A stretch of DNA of 64,000 nucleotides, taken from NCBI RefSeq assembly GCF_001666755.1, contig NZ_LZJC01000088.1, forward strand, positions 1 through 64,000, in the 5' to 3' direction. Below, piece after piece: positions 9,370-18,638 of the stretch. The translations under genes were made by a program, and so were the position numbers. Numbering within the stretch: position 1 is the first letter of the stretch; the number at the start of each line of letters is the position of its first letter. The DNA comes from Mycobacterium sp. E1214 (GTDB lineage Bacteria > Actinomycetota > Actinomycetes > Mycobacteriales > Mycobacteriaceae). The notes under the pieces were generated by a model that saw only the letters and a list, made by a program, of their open reading frames with translations, was not told the origin of the DNA and ran no database searches.

Positions 9370-9375
9370 GCGCTC

Positions 9376-9381
9376 ACCGTA
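9376..9381 (-). promoter_or_regulatory. -10 element for leaderless reductase mRNA
   Basis: On the minus strand TACGGT (TANNNT) is followed by six bases and then the ATG at 9369, placing the expected transcription start on or next to the start codon. No -35 match was sought beyond this. Confidence 0.45.
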
Positions 9382-9408
9382 GGACCATTCGCGCGGCGGG
9401 GCGCGCGA

Positions 9409-11784
9409 TCAGACCATCTCGTTCTGGGTCAGCCAGCGCATCACCGGCCAGCCGACGAAGACGGGCAGCCAGCAGGTCAGCACCCGGTACAGCAGGACGG
9501 ACGGCACCGCCGTCGCCGCGGGCACCCCGAAGGCGGCGAGCCCACCGATCAGCGCCGCCTCGACCGCCCCGACCCCACCCGGCGTCGGGGCGGCCGAGGC
9601 CAGTGTCCCGCCGACCATCGTGACCACGGTGACCGCGACGAACGTGGTGCCGCCGCCGAAGGCCTCGACACTGGCCCACAGGGCCAGCGCGGCCCCCAGC
9701 GTCGTTCCGGCGCAACCCAACAGGATCAGCGCCAGCCGCCGGGGTTCGCGGGCGAGCTTGAACAGGTCGCTCGTCACCTCGGTCAGCTTGGGGCGCACCT
9801 CGGTCGCCAGCCAGCGCCGCGACTTGGGCACGAACAGCAGCGTCCCGATGATGCCCAGCGCCACGCCGCCGATCAGGTAGAGCAGGGTGGCGCTGGGCAC
9901 GAAGTGTTTGAGGTTCATCGAGGCGCCCGCGACGGCGCTGAACAAGATCAGCAGCCCGAGGTGCACGATCACCTGCACGGCCTGTTGCAGCGCCACCGCG
10001 GCGGTTGCCCGCATCGCGGTCAGGCCGCTCTTCTGCAGGTAGCGGGTGGACAGCGCGAGGCCGCCCACGCCGGCCGGCGTGGTGGTCGCGGCGAAGGTGT
10101 TGGCGACCTGGACGATCGAGAGCCGCCAGAACTTGACCGTCCCGTCGGTGCAGGCCCACAGCGCGGCGGCGGCCCCCACGTAGGTCAGCGCCGACACCGC
10201 CAGGCCCAGCAGCGCCCACCACCAGTTCGCCGTCTTGAGCTGGTTGAAGAACGTCGGCGCCGTGCTGATGAACGGGTACGCGACGTAGCCGAGCGCGCCG
10301 AAGAGCACCAGCTGGATGATCTGGCTGCGGGTGAACCGGGTGATGGTCTGGGTCTTGATCTGGTCGGCGCCGGTCTGCCGTTTCACCTCGGCCCGCGTCT
10401 CGGAGATGACGCTGCCCGCGTCGGCGATCGACTTCCGGATAGGCCGCGGCACAGCGACTTTGGTGAGACGGCGCGAGGCGGTCAGGACGGTGTCCTTGCC
10501 GAACACGTCGATCGCCGCGGCGACCGCCGACTTCGGGTCGTAGACGTCGGTCGTCGTCACCAGCAGGTGGGCGATGTCCGATTGCAGCTGGGCCTCGGTG
10601 GCGCCGTACTCGGCGCTGTGGAACCCGCCGAACAGCACGGTGTCGTCGTCGACGGTGATCTCGTTGCTGCGCAGGTCGCCGTGGGCCATCTGCTCGCAGT
10701 TCAGCGCGTGCAACGCCTCCCAGGTCCGTCGCACCGGTGGCGGTGTCGCGCAACGGTCCAACGGCACCCCCCGGGGCGGCTCGTGCGCGTAGAGGACCCA
10801 GCCGCGGGGCAGGGTCGCGACGGCGATGGTCGACGTGTTGGCCAGCCCGATGCCGCCGATGGCGATCGTCATCAGCGCGCGGTGCTCGACCGCGCGCTGC
10901 ATGGACGCCAGCAGCGGCGCGGTCTCGGTGTCGCGCAGCCGCAGCTTGCCCCACAGCTGGCGCAGGGTGCCGCCGCTGCGCTGGTGCGGACCGTACAGCT
11001 CGACCACGGCGGCCCGCTCGGACCGCTCGCAGCCGGCGTCGAGCACCAGCGGGCCGCGGCCGGCCGGCCGGACCACCGTGAGCCCAGTGACGGCGAACCC
11101 GCGCCGACCCATCGCCCGCACCGCGGCGTCCAGCGGCACCTCGAGGGCCGGGGTGCCGACCACGAGGACCACGGACGCGCCGACCACCCACCCGACCGCC
11201 AGGCCCACCAACGAGCGGGCCGGCACGATGGCGCTGACCACCAGGTGGATCGGCACGAACGCCAGCAGCAGCGCCCACCACCAGCGCCGCCAGCGCGCCG
11301 GCTGCCAGGGCCCCGACACCGTCAGCACCGCCGCCAGCATGCCGATCCAGCGCGGGTCGTCGAGGAACTGCGCCGGCAGCGTGCTGAGCCGGTCCGGGAC
11401 GTCGAAATGCCAGCGCGGCGCCGCGATGCGCGGGACGCTGATCGAGAGCAGCAGGATGGCGAGCAGCCCCGCGGTCGCGTACGCGCCGAGCAGCTTCCAC
11501 TGCCGGGCGACGACGAGGCCGATCAAGATCATGAACGGCAGGGCGACGATGGCGAACCCGTAGACCAGGTAGACCAGGTCGCTTTGGGTGGGCGACAGCA
11601 CCCCCACGATCTGGGACAGCGACCGCTCCAGCGCGATCCACTGCGGCCGGGTGATGACCGAACACGTGATGACCAGCGCCAAAAACAGCAGAGCCGAGAA
11701 CAGCCGCAGGATGTCGTTGGTGCGCCGGGTGAGGGGTTGCAGCAGGTTGCCGGAAACGCTGACGTGGCGCCCGTCGACTCGCAT
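9409..11784 (-). CDS. Large membrane protein: TM region, kinase-like domain, flippase/LPG-synthase-type TM domain
   Basis: A 791-residue protein with three parts. Residues about 27-210 hold roughly six hydrophobic segments. Residues about 215-440 are soluble and resemble an ABC1/phosphotransferase-type kinase fold: an HGDLR motif at 368-372 stands where HGDLHxGN is usual, and LFGGF (384-388) where the metal-binding DFG is usual, so the domain may be catalytically dead. Residues about 485-780 contain the lysylphosphatidylglycerol synthase/YbhN-type membrane domain, with TTTPAGVGG and AAPTPGGVGAVEAALIGGL signature loops. Such membrane domains flip lipids or are fused to lipid-modifying enzymes. 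The start is the ATG at 11784, with a GAAGGA ribosome binding site about 10 bases upstream. The exact role is unknown. Confidence 0.75.
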   Translation of the reverse strand: MRVDGRHVSVSGNLLQPLTRRTNDILRLFSALLFLALVITCSVITRPQWIALERSLSQIVGVLSPTQSDLVYLVYGFAIVALPFMILIGLVVARQWKLLGAYATAGLLAILLLSISVPRIAAPRWHFDVPDRLSTLPAQFLDDPRWIGMLAAVLTVSGPWQPARWRRWWWALLLAFVPIHLVVSAIVPARSLVGLAVGWVVGASVVLVVGTPALEVPLDAAVRAMGRRGFAVTGLTVVRPAGRGPLVLDAGCERSERAAVVELYGPHQRSGGTLRQLWGKLRLRDTETAPLLASMQRAVEHRALMTIAIGGIGLANTSTIAVATLPRGWVLYAHEPPRGVPLDRCATPPPVRRTWEALHALNCEQMAHGDLRSNEITVDDDTVLFGGFHSAEYGATEAQLQSDIAHLLVTTTDVYDPKSAVAAAIDVFGKDTVLTASRRLTKVAVPRPIRKSIADAGSVISETRAEVKRQTGADQIKTQTITRFTRSQIIQLVLFGALGYVAYPFISTAPTFFNQLKTANWWWALLGLAVSALTYVGAAAALWACTDGTVKFWRLSIVQVANTFAATTTPAGVGGLALSTRYLQKSGLTAMRATAAVALQQAVQVIVHLGLLILFSAVAGASMNLKHFVPSATLLYLIGGVALGIIGTLLFVPKSRRWLATEVRPKLTEVTSDLFKLAREPRRLALILLGCAGTTLGAALALWASVEAFGGGTTFVAVTVVTMVGGTLASAAPTPGGVGAVEAALIGGLAAFGVPAATAVPSVLLYRVLTCWLPVFVGWPVMRWLTQNEMV

Positions 11785-11943
11785 CGTGTAACGATCCTTC
11801 GGATCCGCCGGCGCGGCCGGCCGACCCCGCTCACTGGCTCGCCAACAAGTTAACCGGATGCCCGATCGCGCGACAGCCCGCCCACACCCGCCGCGCGTAG
11901 GGTCGTATCGGTAGCCGAGCTAGCGAACAGGGAGGGTGGTCGG

Positions 11944-12882
11944 GTGGCCAGAACCGACAACGACAGCTGGGAAATCACCGAGAGCGTGGGCGCGACGGCG
12001 CTCGGCGTGGCCTCGGCCCGGGCCGCGGAGACCCGCAGCGACAACCCGTTGATCAGCGACCCGTTCGCCCAGGTCTTCCTCGACGCCGCCGGTGACGGCG
12101 TGTGGAATTGGCATTCGGCGCCCCAGCTGCCCCCGGAGCTGGTCGAGGCAGAGCCCGAGTTGCCGCTGCAAATGCAGTCGATGGTCGACTACATGGCGTC
12201 CCGCACGGCGTTTTTCGACCGGTTCTTCACCGACGCCACCGCGGCCGGCATCCAGCAGGCGGTCATCCTGGCGGCCGGCCTGGACGCCCGGTCCTGGCGG
12301 CTGCCCTGGCCCGCCGGGACGACCGTGTACGAACTCGACCAGACCCGGGTGCTGGATTTCAAGGCGTCGACGTTGGCGGCCCACGGGGCCGAGCCGGCGT
12401 GCCACCGGATCCCCGTGGCGGTGGACCTGCGCCAGGACTGGCCGGCGGCGTTGCGGAAGGCGGGCTTTGACCCGGCGGCGCCCAGCGTGTGGTCGGCCGA
12501 GGGTCTGATGCCCTACCTGCCGGCGGCCGCGCAGGACCTGCTGTTCGAGCGCATCAACGAGCTCGCCGCGCCGGGCAGCCGGGTCGCCGTCGAGGCGCTG
12601 GGACCGAGCTTTCTGGATCCGGAGAACCGCGCGAAGCGCCGGGCCCGGATGGACCGGGTGCGCGCCCTGCTGGCGAAGGTGGATCCCGACCGTGAGGTTC
12701 CGCGGACCGACGACCTGTGGTACTTCGAGGAGCGCGAGGACGTCGGCTCGTGGTTCGCCCGCCACGGCTGGACGGTGACGGTGACGCCGTCCGACGAGCT
12801 GATGGCCGGCTACGGGCGCCCCGCTCCCGAGGCCGTGCGCGACGCCGTGCCGGGCAACCTCTTCGTCGCGGCGCAGCGCTAG
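11944..12882 (+). CDS. SAM-dependent methyltransferase, mycobacterial TIGR00027 family
   Basis: A 312-residue protein of the large mycobacterial family of putative O-methyltransferases (TIGR00027; leucine carboxyl methyltransferase fold). Typical features are the N-terminal [49 protein letters not shown] with the SAM-binding [19 protein letters not shown], and [12 protein letters not shown]. The substrate of these paralogues is not established. The start is the GTG at 11944 preceded by a GGGAGGG ribosome binding site; a TAGGGT -10 candidate lies at 11898-11903. Its stop is shared head-on with the convergent VTT gene (CTAG, 4-bp overlap). Confidence 0.88.
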   Translation: MARTDNDSWEITESVGATALGVASARAAETRSDNPLISDPFAQVFLDAAGDGVWNWHSAPQLPPELVEAEPELPLQMQSMVDYMASRTAFFDRFFTDATAAGIQQAVILAAGLDARSWRLPWPAGTTVYELDQTRVLDFKASTLAAHGAEPACHRIPVAVDLRQDWPAALRKAGFDPAAPSVWSAEGLMPYLPAAAQDLLFERINELAAPGSRVAVEALGPSFLDPENRAKRRARMDRVRALLAKVDPDREVPRTDDLWYFEEREDVGSWFARHGWTVTVTPSDELMAGYGRPAPEAVRDAVPGNLFVAAQR

Positions 12883-13613
12883 CGGCCTTCGATCTTAGGC
12901 TCCGGGGTTTCGCTGCGCTGCCGGCGGCGGCCCCGCCAATTGCGGTACCCGCGGTGCGCGGCGAACGCGCCGACGATGGCGGTCGCGCACCACACCGCGA
13001 TGGCCGAATACGCCAGCGGCGAGGACAGGTGGCCGATCGATGCGCCCAGCGCGGTGTAGGCGAAGCCGCGGGGCACCGAGCCGATGAATGAGCCGATGAC
13101 CATTTGCCACAACGGAACCCCGAAGGCGCCGAATGCGTAGGAGGCCAGCGCGTCGGAGATTCCGGGGATGAAGCGCTGCCCGACGACCGCCCACAGCCCG
13201 CGCCGCTCGATCAGCGCGTCGATCCGGTCGGCGCGCGCGGCGCCCAGCAGCGCCCGCGCGCTGTCCCGGCCGGCGCGGCGGCCGAGGAAGCTGGCGACGA
13301 CCGCGGTGCCCATCGCCGCGCCCAGCGTCACGAAGACCCCCAGCACCGGCCCGAACAGCACCCCGCTGCCCGCGGCCAGCAGCGATCCGGGCACGAAGAC
13401 CGCGGCGAGACCGGCTGACACCACGACGTAGACCACCGGCGCCAGCGGCCCGGCCGACCTGATCGTGCGCTGCACCTCCCCGAGGTCGATCACCCGCGCG
13501 ATGGCCACCAGGTAGAACATCACCAGCAGAAACCCGGCGAACAGGCAGAGCCGCACGATGTGGCGGCGCCGCGACGCCGGGGGCGCGATGTCCGCGATGT
13601 CGTTGTCGTCCAT
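12879..13613 (-). CDS. VTT/SNARE-associated (TVP38/DedA-like) membrane protein
   Basis: A 244-residue membrane protein with about five to six hydrophobic segments. The VTT-domain signature is visible: [20 protein letters not shown], then [21 protein letters not shown], then [21 protein letters not shown]. Family members (DedA, YdjX, TMEM41/VMP1 relatives) are linked to lipid scrambling and undecaprenyl-phosphate recycling; which lipid is moved here is unknown. A basic C-terminal tail ([10 protein letters not shown]) should be cytoplasmic. By position and size it corresponds to the M. tuberculosis Rv0625c membrane protein. It lies 28 bp downstream of recD in the same orientation, so may be read through from the rec operon. 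Confidence 0.8.
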   Translation of the reverse strand: MDDNDIADIAPPASRRRHIVRLCLFAGFLLVMFYLVAIARVIDLGEVQRTIRSAGPLAPVVYVVVSAGLAAVFVPGSLLAAGSGVLFGPVLGVFVTLGAAMGTAVVASFLGRRAGRDSARALLGAARADRIDALIERRGLWAVVGQRFIPGISDALASYAFGAFGVPLWQMVIGSFIGSVPRGFAYTALGASIGHLSSPLAYSAIAVWCATAIVGAFAAHRGYRNWRGRRRQRSETPEPKIEGR

Positions 13614-13641
13614 GGTGCGGCCGATTCTTCCGCACCGCGGC

Positions 13642-15345
13642 TCAGGCGGTGGGTGCGGCGGCCCGCAGCCGCTGACGCAGCCCGGTGGCCCGCACCGCCC
13701 GGCGTTCGATCGCCGCGCGCACCGCCGGCTCGGGGCCCGCCACCCGAACCTTGGTCGTGGCCCGCGTCACCGCCGTGTAGAACAGCTCGCGGGTCAGCAG
13801 CCGCGACTCCTCCGACGGCAGCAGCACGGTCACCTCGTCGACCTGGCTGCCCTGGCTCTTGTGAATCGTCATGGCGTGCATGGTTTCCACGTCGCCCAGG
13901 CGGCTGGTCGCGAAGTCGAGCGGCCCGGCCGCCCCGGCGATCACGGCGCGCAGCCCCTGCGGCCCCGTCACCGTCACCCCGGTGTCGCCGTTGTAGACCC
14001 GCAATCCGTAGTCGTTCGCCGTCACCAGCAGCGGCCGGCCGGCGTACCACTGCGACCAGGCCGCCTGCCCGGTCTCCTCGGCGATCCACTTGTGCACCTG
14101 CGTGTTCCACTGGTTTGCGCCGTAGGGTCCCGTGCGGTGCGCGCAGAGCAGCCGGTGTTCGTCGAGCGTGGTCAGGGCCCGTTCTGAGGCACCCAGCAGC
14201 GCGGCCGCCCGCAGCCGCAGCGCGTGCGGCACCAGGACGTCGCGCAGCCGGGCGGCCGGGCGGTCGGAGTCGATCCATTCGACGTGCGCGCCGCCGGCGG
14301 CCAGCAACTCCAGCGCCCGGTCGGCGTCGCCGACGCGGATCGCGTCGGCCAGCGCGCCGATCGACGTGCCGAACCGGTGCGGCGTGCGCAGCGCGGCGAC
14401 CCGCACGTCCGGACGCGCGTCCAGGCCGTCCACCAGGTCGGCCAGCACGGCGCCGGCCTCCACGGACGCCAGCTGGTCCGGATCGCCGACCAGGATCAGC
14501 CGGGCGTCAGACCGCACCGCCTCCAGCAGCCGGGCCATCATCGTCAGCGACACCATGGAGGTCTCGTCGACCACGATGACGTCGTGCGGCAACCGGTTGG
14601 TTCGGTTATGGCGGAAGCGCGCCGAGGTGTCGGGGCGCGGCCCCAGCAGCCGGTGCAATGTGGTCGCGCGCAGCCCGGTCAGCCGGGCGCGGTCCGCGGC
14701 GTCGAGCCGCCCGACACCGGCGGTCACGGCCTCGGCCAACCGCGCCGCCGCCTTGCCCGTCGGTGCGGCCAGCGCGATGCGTGGCCGCGGCCGCCCGGCC
14801 CGCTCCGCCCGCTCGGCCAGCAGGGCGATCAGCCGCGCGACGGTGGTGGTCTTGCCGGTCCCGGGCCCGCCCGTCAGCACCGTCACCGCCTGCGCCACCG
14901 CGATTTCGGCGGCCGCCCGCTGCTCCTCGTAACCCGGTGGGAAAAGCCGCTCATACGAGCCTGTGTCGCCGGCGGCCCCCGTCACGGACAGGGCGAGCAG
15001 GTCGGTGCAGACCTGGTCCTCCTCGAGCCAGTACCGGTCGAGGTAGCAGAAGTCGCCCAGCAGGCGCAGCACCGGGGGAGTGCCGAGCAGGGGGCTGGCG
15101 CGCACGGCGCCCAGCCAGCCATCGGGGTCGGGCCAGGGCAGGTCGGCCACGCCGAGCTGTTCTTCGGCCGCGCGCAGATCCACGCACACCGAACCGCCCC
15201 GCAGCGCCCGCACCACCAGCGCGACCGCCAGCGCCACCCGCTCGTCGTCCTCGCGCGCGAGGGCCGTAAGACGTTGCGCCACATGCAAATCCGCCGCCTC
15301 AAAGACCCCGGCGTCGTCGAAGGCCTGCAGCAGGCCCGCCGTCAC
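13642..15345 (-). CDS. recD: Exodeoxyribonuclease V alpha subunit RecD
   Basis: A 567-residue RecD, the 5'-3' SF1 helicase subunit of RecBCD. Walker A is GGPGTGKTTT (159-168). The Walker B/motif II segment is VIVVDETSMVSL, with LILVGDPDQLASVEAG (motif III) and the UvrD-like C-terminal AMTIHKSQGSQVDEV (motif V). The N-terminal ~130 residues are the RecB-contacting domain. The start is the GTG at 15345, which overlaps the recB stop (GTGA); upstream in-frame codons lie inside recB. It is the last gene of recC-recB-recD. In mycobacteria RecBCD acts in single-strand annealing, with AdnAB doing end resection; that is family knowledge, not visible here. Confidence 0.93.
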   Translation of the reverse strand: MTAGLLQAFDDAGVFEAADLHVAQRLTALAREDDERVALAVALVVRALRGGSVCVDLRAAEEQLGVADLPWPDPDGWLGAVRASPLLGTPPVLRLLGDFCYLDRYWLEEDQVCTDLLALSVTGAAGDTGSYERLFPPGYEEQRAAAEIAVAQAVTVLTGGPGTGKTTTVARLIALLAERAERAGRPRPRIALAAPTGKAAARLAEAVTAGVGRLDAADRARLTGLRATTLHRLLGPRPDTSARFRHNRTNRLPHDVIVVDETSMVSLTMMARLLEAVRSDARLILVGDPDQLASVEAGAVLADLVDGLDARPDVRVAALRTPHRFGTSIGALADAIRVGDADRALELLAAGGAHVEWIDSDRPAARLRDVLVPHALRLRAAALLGASERALTTLDEHRLLCAHRTGPYGANQWNTQVHKWIAEETGQAAWSQWYAGRPLLVTANDYGLRVYNGDTGVTVTGPQGLRAVIAGAAGPLDFATSRLGDVETMHAMTIHKSQGSQVDEVTVLLPSEESRLLTRELFYTAVTRATTKVRVAGPEPAVRAAIERRAVRATGLRQRLRAAAPTA

Positions 15346-18300
15346 CGGCCCGCCTCGCCGTCGAGCAGGTCCGACACCGCGGCCGTCAGCGCCGGCGGCG
15401 GCTGCCAGCTGAACACGCCGCACGGGTGGCCGTCGCGCACCGGCGTGCCGGCGCCGCACATGCCCCGCAGGAACAGGTAGAGCACGCCGCCCAGGTGGCG
15501 GGCCGGGTCGTAGTGCGGCACCCGCCAGCGCAGGAATCGGTGCAGCACGGCGCCGTAGAGGAGCGCCTGCAGCGGGTAGTCGGAGTGCAGCATCGCCTCG
15601 ACTAGCCGGGGTCGGTCGTAATCGGCTGCGGTCAGCGGTGTTTCGGGGTCACCGAGCCAGTTGGTCTTATAGTCGACCACCACGTAGCGGTGGTCGGTGC
15701 CGTCGGGCACCCGCAATACGGCGTCGATCGACCCCGTCAGGTAGCCGCGCAGCGGTTGGGCGCCCAGCTCATCACCGGCCAGCCGGTCGGCGTACGACGC
15801 GAGCGGGTCGTCGCCGGGCAGCCGCTCGCGCAGCAGTGGCGCCAGGTCCGCAAGCCGGATCTCGGGCGCGTCCGCCCGCCGGTCGCCGCCGGCCAGCGGC
15901 AGCTCGAAGTCCAACTCACGCAACCGGTCCGGCAGTGCGATGTCGCGCAGCGTCAGCCCGGCGGCCAGCGGACCCAGCGGCGTGTCGTGCAGGGGCACCA
16001 GGGCCGCCGCCAGGTCGGCCGGCGCCACGGCCACCGGCCACCACACCGAGTGCAGGCGGATCTGCGCCTCCAGCTCGGCGGCCAGGTCCGGGGCGGTCGG
16101 GTCGGCCGTCTCCAGCACGGCGTGCACCAGCGAGCCGAACTTCGCCCCCGCCGGCAGCCCGGCCATCGGCGAGGGCACGTCCGGGACGGACGCGGCGGTG
16201 GCCACCGGGATGTCGCCGGCCTCGTCGTCGAGGTCGCCCACCTCCGGTTCGCTGCTGACCCCGCCGGGCTCGGCCTCCCTGATCAGCCCCGAATACGACG
16301 TGCGCCGCCAGGCGGTGTCGATGCCGCGATGAAAGTGCCTGCTGCGCAACCCCGTCGGCACCACGCGCGCCGGCAACGGCGGGGCGGCGGCGATCACCGA
16401 CTCCTCGATCACCGGCCCACCCGCCGCTTCCCACGCGCGCAGCCGGGCCAGCGCGTCGTCGTCAGAAATCTTCGCGGGCTCGCAGCGGTCAGGCACCAGC
16501 GCCTCGCCGGGCCGGCGGCCACGCAGCAGCCGCGACAGCCCGCCGTTGGGCTCGGAGTACGCCGGCGACCACCACGCCACCACCTGGGACTGCGCGCGGG
16601 TCAACGCGACGTAGGTCAGCCGGCTGTCATCGCTGGCATCCTCCTTGCGGCCCAGGCGCTCGACGGTTCTGAAGTCCGGGCTGTCCGTGCCGCCGACGTG
16701 CAGGCAGCGGACGCCGTCGTCGTGAAACAGCACCACGTCGCGGTCCTGGGCGTTGCGATTAAACGCGAACGGCAGGTACACGACGGGGTATTGCAGGCCC
16801 TTGCTAACGAACACGGTCATGATCTGCACGGCCGCGGCGTCGCTGTCCAGGCGGCGGTTGCGTTCGGGCGCGCCGCTGCGCTCGTCGCGCTGCGCGCGCA
16901 GCCAGTCCCGCAGCGCGGGCAGGCTGTAGTGCTCGCGGTGCGCGACGTCTTGCAGCAGCTCGGTGAGATGGGCCAGGTCGGTCATGTGCCGTTCGCCACC
17001 GCGCCAGGACAGCACCCGGTTGCCCATGCCCCGCAGCTGCGCGGCCTCGAAGATGGCCGCCACCCCGCGGTCGCGGGCGTGACCGGCCCACTCGCGCAAC
17101 GTTTCTGCGACCCGGTCCGTCAGGGCGTCCCCGCCCGCCGCCAGGGTTTCGGCGGTCTCACCGAAGAACATGGTGGCGGCGGCGGCGCGCACCATGCCGG
17201 GCCGGTGCGGCTGGTCGAACGCCTCAAGAAGGCACAGCCAGTCCTCCGCGGCCTCCGAGGCGAACACGTCGGTGTTGCCCGTATAGACGGCGGGCACCCC
17301 CGCGTCACACAACGCCTGGAAGCACGCGGCGGCGTCCCGGTGCTTCTCCACGATGACGGCGATGTCGCGCGCCTGCAGCGGTGCGCCGCCGAACCTCGCG
17401 CCGCTGGCCAGCAGCGCGCGGATGTCCGCGGCCAGGTCGGCGCCGATGTGTGCCCGCAACTCGTCGATCGGTAGGTTAGCGATACCCCTGCGGCCCAGCG
17501 TCTTTCGTGCCACCACACGTAACCGGAACGGGTCGTTGCTCGGGGCGCCGGCGAGCCGGTGCCCGCGGTGGTGCGCGGCGACGTCGTTGACGACGATCGC
17601 GGGGTCGCCGAGCTGGGCGCCGCGCAGCACCACCTGCAGCCGCTCGACGAGCGCGGAGTCGCTGCGCCAGTTGGTGTTCAGGGTTCGTTTCTCGCCCGCC
17701 GTCGCGGCCGCCCGCAGGTAGGTGACGATGTCCCCGCCGCGAAACGCATAGATCGCCTGCTTCGGGTCACCGATCAGCACGACGGTGGAGCGCCCGCTGA
17801 AGGCGCGGTCGATCACCTGCCATTGCACGGGGTCGGTGTCCTGGAACTCGTCGACCATGACGATCGGCCAACGCCGGTGCATGCGCACCCGCGCCGGTGC
17901 ATCCTCGGTGGCCAGCGCGTCCGCCAACCGGATCAACAGGTCGTCGTAGCTCAGCACGCCGCGCTGGCGCTTACGCGAATCCAATTCGGCCAGAACGTCA
18001 TTGGCGAACCCGACGCAGACCGCGGCGCGCGACCCCGGGGGTGGGTCGAGGGGACGCAGCTGCGTCGACGGGTTGCGGACGACCTCGCGCGCCAGCCGCA
18101 GCGCGTCGCGGTACAGCAGCACCGGATCGTTGCGCTCCTGCCCAAAGTGGGCCAGGTACAGATCGTCGACGATTTCGGACACCATCTCGTCAAGGCTCTC
18201 CAACAGGGTCATGTTCGCCGCGGTGTCCCCGGCCACCCCCAGCGATTTCAACACCAGCTGGCAGAACTGGTGCGTGGTGGCGATCGTGGCCGCGTCGAAG

Positions 18301-18638
18301 CCGGCCAGCGCGTCGCGCAGCCGTTGCTCGCGCAGGGCACGCTCGGCGGCGCTGCCCTCGATCAGCTGCGCCACCAACGCGTTGTCCCCGACGGCCGCCG
18401 GATCGCCGAACGCCCGTACCGCGTCCACCATTTGACACCGCACGCGTTCGCGCAGCTCCTGACTGGCGGCGCGGCCGAACGTGATCAGCAGCATCTGGTC
18501 CAGCGTCGCGGCGCCCTCGGCGACATAGCGGGTCACCAGCCCGGCGAGCGCGAACGTCTTGCCGGTGCCCGCGCTGGCCTCCAGCACGGTGGTCGACCGT
18601 TCGGCAGGCAACGCGCCGAGCAGGTTGAACGGTTCCAT
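15342..18638 (-). CDS. recB: Exodeoxyribonuclease V beta subunit RecB
   Basis: A 1098-residue RecB, combining a 3'-5' SF1 helicase with the complex's nuclease domain. Walker A is ASAGTGKTF (residues 21-29), motif Ia LLITFGRAASQELRERV, Walker B VDEFQDTDPVQW, motif III VVLIGDPKQAIYAFRGGDI, motif VI RLTYVALTRAQ. The C-terminal PD-(D/E)XK-type nuclease motif is intact in YVVVDYKTNWLG. It is slightly shorter than E. coli RecB (1180). The ATG at 18638 directly abuts the recC stop (no intergenic base), and the stop overlaps the recD start, so the three subunits are translationally coupled in the order C-B-D. Confidence 0.94.
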   Translation of the reverse strand: MEPFNLLGALPAERSTTVLEASAGTGKTFALAGLVTRYVAEGAATLDQMLLITFGRAASQELRERVRCQMVDAVRAFGDPAAVGDNALVAQLIEGSAAERALREQRLRDALAGFDAATIATTHQFCQLVLKSLGVAGDTAANMTLLESLDEMVSEIVDDLYLAHFGQERNDPVLLYRDALRLAREVVRNPSTQLRPLDPPPGSRAAVCVGFANDVLAELDSRKRQRGVLSYDDLLIRLADALATEDAPARVRMHRRWPIVMVDEFQDTDPVQWQVIDRAFSGRSTVVLIGDPKQAIYAFRGGDIVTYLRAAATAGEKRTLNTNWRSDSALVERLQVVLRGAQLGDPAIVVNDVAAHHRGHRLAGAPSNDPFRLRVVARKTLGRRGIANLPIDELRAHIGADLAADIRALLASGARFGGAPLQARDIAVIVEKHRDAAACFQALCDAGVPAVYTGNTDVFASEAAEDWLCLLEAFDQPHRPGMVRAAAATMFFGETAETLAAGGDALTDRVAETLREWAGHARDRGVAAIFEAAQLRGMGNRVLSWRGGERHMTDLAHLTELLQDVAHREHYSLPALRDWLRAQRDERSGAPERNRRLDSDAAAVQIMTVFVSKGLQYPVVYLPFAFNRNAQDRDVVLFHDDGVRCLHVGGTDSPDFRTVERLGRKEDASDDSRLTYVALTRAQSQVVAWWSPAYSEPNGGLSRLLRGRRPGEALVPDRCEPAKISDDDALARLRAWEAAGGPVIEESVIAAAPPLPARVVPTGLRSRHFHRGIDTAWRRTSYSGLIREAEPGGVSSEPEVGDLDDEAGDIPVATAASVPDVPSPMAGLPAGAKFGSLVHAVLETADPTAPDLAAELEAQIRLHSVWWPVAVAPADLAAALVPLHDTPLGPLAAGLTLRDIALPDRLRELDFELPLAGGDRRADAPEIRLADLAPLLRERLPGDDPLASYADRLAGDELGAQPLRGYLTGSIDAVLRVPDGTDHRYVVVDYKTNWLGDPETPLTAADYDRPRLVEAMLHSDYPLQALLYGAVLHRFLRWRVPHYDPARHLGGVLYLFLRGMCGAGTPVRDGHPCGVFSWQPPPALTAAVSDLLDGEAGR

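Noticed and set aside
8917-11853. A 978-codon open frame on the plus strand
   Set aside because: It is antisense to two recognisable genes (deazaflavin reductase, flippase-type protein) and is composed of Arg/Gly/Pro/His-rich sequence typical of GC-rich shadow frames.
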